Assembly: GCF_000455825.1 (NCBI RefSeq)
Contig: NZ_ATAO01000101.1
Span: forward strand, 174,399-238,398
Reading direction: 5' to 3'
Source of the DNA: Microbacterium maritypicum MF109
Lineage (GTDB): Bacteria > Actinomycetota > Actinomycetes > Actinomycetales > Microbacteriaceae
Length of the DNA: 64,000 nt
The notes under the pieces were generated by a model. The model was given only the letters and a program-made list of their open reading frames with translations, was not told the origin of the DNA and did no database searches. Of this stretch, positions 58,556 through 64,000 are shown in pieces (position 1 is the stretch's first letter; every line of letters begins with the position of its first letter). A program made the position numbers and the translations under genes.

Positions 58556-59500
58556 GTGCGCCTGGGAGTCCTCGACATCGGATCCAACACCGTCCACATG
58601 CTCGCTGCCGACGTCCGTCCCGGTGGACGGCCGCTCGCGACGACGAGCGATAGGACGGTGCTGCGCCTCATGCGCTATCTCACCCCCGACGGCTCCATCT
58701 CGGAGGAGGGCGTCGCCGCGCTCGAGGAAGCGGTCGCGCAGGCACGGCGTGTGGCCGAGAGCGAGCGTGTCGACGCGCTGCTGGCCACCGCGACGAGTGC
58801 GGTTCGCGACGCGCGCAATGGCAGCGAGGTCATCGCCCGTATCGAAGCAGCCCTCGGCCAGCCGTTGCAGGTGCTCGACGGTGAGACCGAGGCCGAGCTG
58901 ACGTTCCTCGCGGTACGGCGCTGGTTCGGCTGGTCCGCCGGTCAGATCCTGCTCCTCGACATCGGCGGCGGCTCGCTGGAGATCGCCGCCGGCGCGGAGG
59001 AGATGCCGGACGCGGCCGCGTCCGTTCCGCTCGGCGCCGGACGCATGACGGTGCAGTTCCTGCCGCACGATCCTCCGGGCGAGGCCGAGGTGGAGCGGCT
59101 GCGCGCGCACGCGACGACAACCTTGGCCGATGTGCTGCCGCGGTTCGTCGCCCTCCCCCGCCCAGACCATGTCGTCGGATCGTCGAAGGCGATCCGCTCC
59201 CTTGCCCGCCTGGTCGGGTACCCGGTACCGGGATGGTCGGGAAGCGAGCGGATGCTGCTCCCCCGCGCCTCCCTCGGGTCGTGGATCCCGCGCCTCGCAC
59301 GCCTTCCCGCCTCCGCGCGGCAGGAGCTGCCGGGCATCACTCCGGACCGGACGTTCCAGATCGTGGCCGCCGCGGTCTCTCTGCATACGGCGATGACGGC
59401 CCTCGACGTCGACGAGCTCGAAGTGTCGCCATGGGCTCTGCGCGAAGGCGTGCTGCTGAGGTACATCGAACAGCTCAGCTGGTCCGCCTCTCGAACCTGA
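58556..59500 (+). CDS. Ppx/GppA-family phosphatase
   Basis: A 314-residue member of the exopolyphosphatase/pppGpp phosphatase family (ASKHA fold). It begins [48 protein letters not shown] and [13 protein letters not shown] follow, as in the short actinobacterial Ppx proteins, which lack the extra C-terminal domains of E. coli Ppx. It hydrolyses polyphosphate or (p)ppGpp ends; which one cannot be told here. GTG 58556, probably leaderless. Confidence 0.9.
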   Translation: MRLGVLDIGSNTVHMLAADVRPGGRPLATTSDRTVLRLMRYLTPDGSISEEGVAALEEAVAQARRVAESERVDALLATATSAVRDARNGSEVIARIEAALGQPLQVLDGETEAELTFLAVRRWFGWSAGQILLLDIGGGSLEIAAGAEEMPDAAASVPLGAGRMTVQFLPHDPPGEAEVERLRAHATTTLADVLPRFVALPRPDHVVGSSKAIRSLARLVGYPVPGWSGSERMLLPRASLGSWIPRLARLPASARQELPGITPDRTFQIVAAAVSLHTAMTALDVDELEVSPWALREGVLLRYIEQLSWSASRT

Positions 59501-59553
59501 GCGGCGTCCGCCCCTCGAACATGAGCGGAGGACGACGCGGCACGAACACGCCC

Positions 59554-59582
59554 TGTTGCCGCGTACCTCCGGCGGGTATCCT
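59554..59582 (+). promoter_or_regulatory. Candidate promoter of the AraC-type gene
   Basis: TGTTGC (59554-59559) and TATCCT (59577-59582) are 17 bases apart. They would give a leader of about 110 bases before the GTG at 59699. Confidence 0.4.
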
Positions 59583-59599
59583 CTGACGAAGCGAGCACC

Positions 59600-59630
59600 T
59601 CTCCCGCGGTCGCAGACCGCTGGCGGGAGG
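59600..59630 (+). other. Hairpin in the AraC-type gene leader
   Basis: Inner stem GCGGTC-GCA-GACCGC (59606-59620) is extended by CTCCC (59601-59605) with GGGAG (59625-59629) across a four-base bulge. It lies in the presumed 5' leader and could be regulatory, or could end the gppA transcript. Confidence 0.4.
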
Positions 59631-59698
59631 TACGAGCCCGGCGAGCCGACCTCATCGTTCGGCGCCGCCCATCGATCATCGGCGTCGGGGGGTGCTGA

Positions 59699-60649
59699 GT
59701 GAGTCCGGGAGAGGCATTGGCCATCGGCTCGGCCGAACTGATCTCGCACGGCGTACGCGCAGTCGACGATCCGGCGACGATCCGCGCGACGCGGCGGACG
59801 CCCGGGCCTGTGATCCTGCTGTCGATGCAGGGCACGGCGACCGAACTGGCGATCGACACCACCACCGCGCACCCGCACCACGCCGTCTTCGCCTTCGTGG
59901 AGGCAGGGGGAATCTCGGCGAAGGAGCAGCACGGCCCATGGGTGCCGCTCGGCAACGGGCTCGTGATCGCCCCGCCCGGGATCGACCAACGTGTTCGGTG
60001 CGACGGTGCCTGGCGCATCATCGCCGCCTTTGTTCCCCGCTCCGCACTCGGGTCGTTCGTCGCGACGCTGCCCGCCACCAGTCGAGTCCTCGAAGAGCGG
60101 CGCCCGTTGGATCGCGCCATGCAGGCGTTCATCGAGCAGGTCCTCACCGTCGACGACGACGCGACGGCGATCGAGCGATATGCCATGGAGCATCTGATCG
60201 TGGAGATGAGCGGAGCGATCCTGCTCGACCGCGTCGACACGGCGTCCCCGCAACGCTCTCCCCACGCCGCGCTGCGCGACCGCGCCATCGCCGTGATCGC
60301 ACAGCAGTGCGGCGACCCGGCGTTGAATCCTGACCTCGTCGCCCGCGAGGTTCAGGTCTCCCTCCGTCAGCTCCAGCTGGTCTTCGCCGAAGTGGAGAAC
60401 AGTGTGGCCGGCGAGATCAGACACCAGCGCGCGCGCCGCGCCCGATCGCTTCTCATCGACAGCCGTTTCGATGCGCTGAGCATCGAGCAGGTGTCCCAGC
60501 GCTCCGGCTTCCATTCCCCCATCAGCCTCCGTCGCGCGCTCCAGGAGGACTACGGAGCCACGCCGCGGGCACTGCGCGCCCACAGCGGCACGGGATCGCA
60601 GAGCGACACGGGATCACGGAGCGGCGAACGCGAGACGGCCGATCGCTGA
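59699..60649 (+). CDS. AraC-family transcriptional regulator
   Basis: A 316-residue regulator. Residues about 20-190 match the AraC-binding-like (cupin) domain of the type often found in actinobacteria (RRTPGPVILLSMQGTATELAID). The C-terminal part is the double helix-turn-helix: PDLVAREVQVSLRQLQLVFAEVENSVAGEIRHQRARRARSLLIDSRFDALSIEQVSQRSGFHSPISLRRALQEDYGATPRALR. A repetitive GTGSQSDTGSRSGE tail follows. It starts at GTG 59699, preceded by GGGGGG. No target genes are recognisable nearby, and the ligand is unknown. Confidence 0.88.
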   Translation: MSPGEALAIGSAELISHGVRAVDDPATIRATRRTPGPVILLSMQGTATELAIDTTTAHPHHAVFAFVEAGGISAKEQHGPWVPLGNGLVIAPPGIDQRVRCDGAWRIIAAFVPRSALGSFVATLPATSRVLEERRPLDRAMQAFIEQVLTVDDDATAIERYAMEHLIVEMSGAILLDRVDTASPQRSPHAALRDRAIAVIAQQCGDPALNPDLVAREVQVSLRQLQLVFAEVENSVAGEIRHQRARRARSLLIDSRFDALSIEQVSQRSGFHSPISLRRALQEDYGATPRALRAHSGTGSQSDTGSRSGERETADR

Positions 60650-60666
60650 GATCAGCGATCGGCCGT
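60635..60666. terminator. Bidirectional 15-bp hairpin overlapping the AraC-type stop codon
   Basis: Arms ACGGCCGATCGCTGA (60635-60649) and its complement (60652-60666) are perfect. The stop codon TGA is inside the first arm. It lies between two convergent genes, 18 bases before the glmM stop. Confidence 0.8.
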
Positions 60667-60683
60667 CGTAGCGTCAGGTCAGG

Positions 60684-62042
60684 TCAGAGCGACAGGCGCT
60701 CTTGGACCACCTCTGCGAGGCGTCCGGCGTACGCATGCACGGATTCGGCATCGGCCGCCTCCACCATCACGCGCACCAACGGCTCGGTGCCGGACTTGCG
60801 CAGCAGCACCCGTCCGGAGTCGCCCAGCTCGGACTCGATGTCACGGACGGCTTGCTGCACGACCTCGTCATCGGACACGCGATCCTTGTCCACGTCGCGC
60901 ACGTTGATGAGAACCTGCGGGTAGACCGTCATCACCGAGGCGAGCTCAGCGATCGACTTCTTCTGCCGCGCCATCTCGGCCACCAGGTGGAGGCCGGTGA
61001 GGATTCCGTCGCCTGTCGTGGCGTACTCGCTCATGATGACGTGACCGGACTGCTCACCGCCGAGGGCGTACCCGCCCTCGTTCATGTCCTCGAGCACGTA
61101 ACGGTCTCCGACGGCCGTCTGGCGCACGGTGATCCCGTGCTCGCGCATGGCGACATGCAGACCGAGATTGCTCATCACCGTGGCGACCAGCGTGTCGTCC
61201 GTGAGGTGGCCGCGCTCCTTCATGGACACTGCGAGGATGGCCATGATCTGGTCGCCGTCGATGTGATTGCCCTCGGCGTCCACGGCGAGGCAGCGGTCGG
61301 CGTCGCCGTCGTGAGCGATGCCGATGTCGGCCCCGAGACGCACGACGGCCTCGGCCAGGTTGTCCAGGTGAGTCGAGCCGACACCGTCGTTGATGTTCCA
61401 GCCGTCAGGGTCGGCACCGATCACGGTGACCTCTGCTCCCGCATCGCGGAATGTCTCCGGAGAGACACCCGAGGCCGCGCCATGGGCGCAGTCGAGCACC
61501 ACGTGGATGCCGTCCAGCCGGTTCGGGAGCGATCCGAGAAGATGCACCACGTAGCGGTCCTCCGCGTCGGAGAACCGGTCGATGCGACCGACGCCGGCAC
61601 CCGTCGGGCGCAGCTTGTCGCCGGTCAGCGCTTCTTCGATGCGCAACTCGACCACGTCAGGGAGCTTGCGTCCTCCGCGGGCGAAGATCTTGATGCCGTT
61701 GTCGGGCGCAGCGTTGTGCGACGCCGAGATCATCACGCCGAAATCGGCATCGCGATCGGCGACGAGGAAAGCGAGAGCGGGCGTCGGGATGACTCCCGCC
61801 TCGAGCACGTCGACTCCGGAAGAGGCGAGACCCGCGGCGACGGCCGCGGCGATGAAATGTCCGGAGACCCGGGGGTCCCGGGCGACCACTGCGGTGAGTC
61901 GCTTGCCTTCGGCTTTGCGAGCCTCCGCAGTACGGCCCTGGCCCAGGACGACAGCAGTCGCCTGGGCCAGGGTGAGCGCCAGGTCGGCGGTGAGGGTGCC
62001 ATTGGCGAGTCCTCGCACACCGTCCGTGCCAAAGATCGGCAT
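60684..62042 (-). CDS. glmM: Phosphoglucosamine mutase GlmM
   Basis: A 452-residue mutase converting glucosamine-6-phosphate to glucosamine-1-phosphate. [14 protein letters not shown] starts the family pattern; the phosphoserine loop is ISASHN (Ser 108 of S-H-N); [11 protein letters not shown] binds Mg2+; GGEQSGHVI is the sugar-binding loop; and [14 protein letters not shown] is the phosphate-binding C-terminal motif. It continues the pathway started by glmS, and lies 14 bases after rpsI in the ribosomal protein operon, a common actinobacterial order. Confidence 0.97.
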   Translation of the reverse strand: MPIFGTDGVRGLANGTLTADLALTLAQATAVVLGQGRTAEARKAEGKRLTAVVARDPRVSGHFIAAAVAAGLASSGVDVLEAGVIPTPALAFLVADRDADFGVMISASHNAAPDNGIKIFARGGRKLPDVVELRIEEALTGDKLRPTGAGVGRIDRFSDAEDRYVVHLLGSLPNRLDGIHVVLDCAHGAASGVSPETFRDAGAEVTVIGADPDGWNINDGVGSTHLDNLAEAVVRLGADIGIAHDGDADRCLAVDAEGNHIDGDQIMAILAVSMKERGHLTDDTLVATVMSNLGLHVAMREHGITVRQTAVGDRYVLEDMNEGGYALGGEQSGHVIMSEYATTGDGILTGLHLVAEMARQKKSIAELASVMTVYPQVLINVRDVDKDRVSDDEVVQQAVRDIESELGDSGRVLLRKSGTEPLVRVMVEAADAESVHAYAGRLAEVVQERLSL

Positions 62043-62056
62043 CGGAGCAGTTGACC

Positions 62057-62542
62057 TTAACGCTTCGAGTACTGAGGCGCCTTACGGGCCTTCTTGAGTC
62101 CAGCCTTCTTGCGCTCCTTGACACGGGCGTCGCGCGAGAGGAAGCCGGCCTTCTTCAGGGTCGGACGGTTGTTCTCCTCGTCGATGCCGTTCAGCGAACG
62201 GGCGATTCCGAGGCGAAGCGCACCGGCCTGACCCGAGGGGCCTCCGCCGGAGATGCGTGCGATGACGTCGTACGCACCAGCGAGGTTCAGCACGGTGAAC
62301 GGGTCGTTGATCAGCTGCTGGTGCAGCTTGTTCGGGAAGTAGTCCTCGATCGTGCGGCCGTTGACCGTGATCGTGCCCGAGCCGGGGACGATGCGCACGC
62401 GGGCGATGGCCTGCTTGCGACGGCCGACAGCGGCGCCCGGGACGCTGAGGACGGGGCGGGGAGCCGCCTCGACCACGTCGGTCTCGGGAGTCGACGTCGA
62501 GAAGTTCTGGGGGGTTTCGGTGGTGTCCTGGATGTCAGCCAC
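62057..62542 (-). CDS. rpsI: 30S ribosomal protein S9
   Basis: A 161-residue S9 with a roughly 35-residue acidic N-terminal extension, typical of actinobacteria. The core has [31 protein letters not shown] and [19 protein letters not shown], and ends in the tRNA-contacting [12 protein letters not shown]. It follows rplM by 27 bases. Confidence 0.98.
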   Translation of the reverse strand: MADIQDTTETPQNFSTSTPETDVVEAAPRPVLSVPGAAVGRRKQAIARVRIVPGSGTITVNGRTIEDYFPNKLHQQLINDPFTVLNLAGAYDVIARISGGGPSGQAGALRLGIARSLNGIDEENNRPTLKKAGFLSRDARVKERKKAGLKKARKAPQYSKR

Positions 62543-62569
62543 GAGTATGTCCTTAAGTCTTTACGGCGC

Positions 62570-63016
62570 TTACTGGGCGACCTGGTCGAGGGTGTACGGC
62601 GTCGGCTGCTGTGCGGCGTGCGGGTGCTCGGCACCGACATACACCTTGAGCTTGGACAGCTGCTGGCGGCCGATGCTGTTCTTGGGGAGCATGCCACGGA
62701 TGGCCTTCTCGACAGCGCGGACCGGGTTCTTCTCGAGGAGCTCGGCGTAGGTGACCGACTTCAGGCCGCCCGGGTAACCGGAGTGGCGGTAGGCCATCTT
62801 CTTCTGGAGCTTCTGACCCGTGAGCGCGACCTTCTCCGCGTTCACGATGATGACGAAGTCACCCGAGTCGATGTGGTTGGCGAAGGTCGGCTTGTGCTTG
62901 CCACGCAGGAGCGTTGCGGCGTGCGAGGCCAGACGGCCGAGAACGACGTCAGTGGCGTCGATGACGACCCAATCGCGCTGGACTTCGCCAGCCTTGGGGG
63001 TGTAAGTGCGCGTCAC
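62570..63016 (-). CDS. rplM: 50S ribosomal protein L13
   Basis: A 148-residue L13. It has [53 protein letters not shown] and [39 protein letters not shown]. It is the first gene of rplM-rpsI-glmM. A strong promoter lies about 150 bases upstream, leaving a leader long enough for autoregulation. Confidence 0.98.
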   Translation of the reverse strand: MTRTYTPKAGEVQRDWVVIDATDVVLGRLASHAATLLRGKHKPTFANHIDSGDFVIIVNAEKVALTGQKLQKKMAYRHSGYPGGLKSVTYAELLEKNPVRAVEKAIRGMLPKNSIGRQQLSKLKVYVGAEHPHAAQQPTPYTLDQVAQ

Positions 63017-63072
63017 GATAGTGCTGCTTTCTTGTGTCGAACGGAGAAGTTCGTGAATCCCACTCCGGGGTG

Positions 63073-63094
63073 GTTCTTCCCGACAGGGAGGAAC
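63073..63094 (-). other. Hairpin in the rplM leader
   Basis: GTTCTTCCC (63073-63081) faces GGGAGGAAC (63086-63094) around a four-base loop, with one mismatch in the transcribed strand. It is in the leader between the promoter at 63163-63191 and rplM, and may take part in L13 feedback control. Confidence 0.35.
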
Positions 63095-63162
63095 ACGCCA
63101 GTGGAGGGCTCACGTTCGGACGATGCCCCTTCTCCGCGGACGGGGAAAGGCACCAAAGAGAA

Positions 63163-63191
63163 ATCATACGCCACGCCGTGCGTATGCCCAA
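63163..63191 (-). promoter_or_regulatory. Promoter of rplM-rpsI-glmM
   Basis: On the minus strand TTGGGC (63186-63191), a 17-base spacer and TATGAT (63163-63168) form a near-consensus housekeeping promoter. The transcript start is expected near 63156, giving a leader of about 140 bases. Confidence 0.75.
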
Positions 63192-63200
63192 ACCCTGGCC

Positions 63201-63869
63201 TCAGTCGGGCTTGACCGTGACGAGGATGGGACGGTGATCGCTCGCGCCCTGCGGGAGAGTCGTGATGCGTTCGATCTCGAAGCCGGTCGACGTGGCGAAG
63301 TCGTAGTGCCCCCGGAACACGCGGTAGCGCGTATACGTGTGGTCGTCGCTGAGCGACAGCGCATACCCGTGCTCTCGAACGGCCTGACCGAGGTTCTCCT
63401 TGAAGATCGGATAGTTGTAGTCCCCGACCATCAACTGCGGCAGTCCCTCGCCGAGCGCAGCGAGCTCGGTGAGGGCGGCGCGGATCTGGTGACGTCGCAA
63501 CGAGTTCAACGCGGTCAGCGGCGCGGCATGGAAGGAGGCGACGATGAAGTCCTGGCCATCGTCGATGTCGCGCAATCGTGCGCCGAGGACGCGCTCGTGC
63601 GCCGGCTTCGCGATGCGGTCGTGCAACGACTTCTTGAGGCCGAGCATGCGGATCGCCTGCAGATGGAATGTGCTCGCTCGATAGAAGAGCGCGAGCCCGA
63701 GACGATTGCCCTGCGTGGCGTCAGCCAGCACGAGGTCGCCGATCTGCGCGGGCAGCTCCGGAACATCGCACTCCTGCAGGCAGAGGACGTCGGGATCGTG
63801 CGCACGCACGAGCGCGGCGAGTTCGCCGGCTGCCCGGTGCTTCTGGAGGTTGTACGAGATGACCTTCAT
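63201..63869 (-). CDS. Endonuclease/exonuclease/phosphatase-family protein
   Basis: A 222-residue protein from ATG 63869. It has MKVISYNLQKH with the Asn of the EEP fold, DPDVLCLQECDV with the metal-binding Glu, FIVASFHAAP, QLMVGDYNY with the Asp-x-Asn pair, and the final GASDHRPILVTV Ser-Asp-His. All catalytic positions are present, so it is probably an active phosphodiesterase or phosphomonoesterase on DNA, RNA or a small substrate. A TAGCGT hexamer lies ten bases before the ATG. A GTG at 63986 opens the same frame but passes through a palindrome, so it is less likely. Confidence 0.8.
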   Translation of the reverse strand: MKVISYNLQKHRAAGELAALVRAHDPDVLCLQECDVPELPAQIGDLVLADATQGNRLGLALFYRASTFHLQAIRMLGLKKSLHDRIAKPAHERVLGARLRDIDDGQDFIVASFHAAPLTALNSLRRHQIRAALTELAALGEGLPQLMVGDYNYPIFKENLGQAVREHGYALSLSDDHTYTRYRVFRGHYDFATSTGFEIERITTLPQGASDHRPILVTVKPD

Positions 63870-63943
63870 GATCGTTCCCACGCTACTCCCGACCGCTGTG
63901 CGTGGGCTCCGCGCAGCCGCCCGACGGCGTGTCCTGGACGCGA

Positions 63944-63983
63944 TCGGTACCGGCGCCCGTGCCGATGAGGGCGCCGGTACCGA
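63944..63983. terminator. 15-bp inverted repeat upstream of the EEP-family gene
   Basis: Arms TCGGTACCGGCGCCC (63944-63958) and its complement (63969-63983) are perfect, with a ten-base loop. It probably terminates a gene that ends beyond the window's right edge, and makes the start codon at 63869 more plausible than 63986. Confidence 0.5.
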
Positions 63984-64000
63984 CACGCATCGAGCCCTGT

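Noticed and set aside
63870..63986. Extended N-terminus of the EEP-family protein from GTG 63986
   Set aside because: The added part is Ala/Arg-rich, crosses a perfect 15-bp inverted repeat and precedes the usual MKVISYNLQ start.

Overview
The window comes from a high-GC actinobacterium. Gene content (Gram-positive type flagellum without L/P ring genes, LPXTG surface protein, groES under CIRCE control), very frequent GTG starts, 4-bp ATGA/GTGA gene overlaps and several apparently leaderless genes suggest a motile member of Microbacteriaceae, probably Microbacterium or a close relative. That assignment is inference from reading the proteins, not from a search.

Layout. Positions 1-9337 hold housekeeping and accessory genes, nearly all on the minus strand: a branched-chain amino-acid type binding lipoprotein, rarD, groES with two CIRCE boxes, a plus-strand methyltransferase, two tandem paralogous membrane proteins, a small membrane protein, then tsaD-rimI-tsaB. 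Positions 9397-53617 form a flagellar island. A minus-strand operon flgN-flgK-flgL-fliW diverges from a FliA-type sigma gene, flagellin, fliD, fliS and a FliT-position gene. Then follow flgB-flgC-fliE-fliF-fliG-fliH-fliI-fliJ-fliK-flgD-flgE. A 14.7-kb block interrupts the island (giant LPXTG protein, AI-2E-type permease, membrane protein, sulfatase, cupin, acyl-CoA ligase, Fic protein). The island resumes with flbD-motA-motB, fliM-fliN-fliO-fliP-fliQ-fliR-flhB-flhA and csrA. Next to it lie a degenerate GGDEF protein, a sensor kinase and a response regulator. Positions 53614-63869 return to minus-strand core genes (tsaE, alr, acpS, glmS, coaA, glmM, rpsI, rplM, an endonuclease/phosphatase-family protein), with plus-strand gppA and an AraC-type regulator.

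How it fits together. The sigma factor has a clear set of target promoters in the window, consensus CTAAC-N15-GCCGATAG, before flagellin, flgB, flbD-motAB, fliM, flgN and, more weakly, itself. Three of those transcripts (flagellin, flgB, flbD-mot) should begin almost exactly at a stem-loop with a GGA-containing loop, and two have a further GGA motif inside the ribosome binding site. This is the architecture expected for CsrA binding, and both csrA and its antagonist fliW are present at opposite ends of the island. The most interesting hypothesis here is that CsrA/FliW controls not only flagellin but the early σ28-class transcripts as well, with csrA itself made from a leaderless mRNA.

A second theme is position: alr-tsaE and tsaB-rimI-tsaD, usually consecutive in actinobacteria, are separated here by the whole 44-kb flagellar island. 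A third is a recurrent leaderless promoter form, TANNNT followed by six bases and then GTG or ATG, four copies of which share the longer word TAGGCTGA. No chemotaxis genes, flgM, fliL, flgF/flgG or flhF/flhG are visible in the window.
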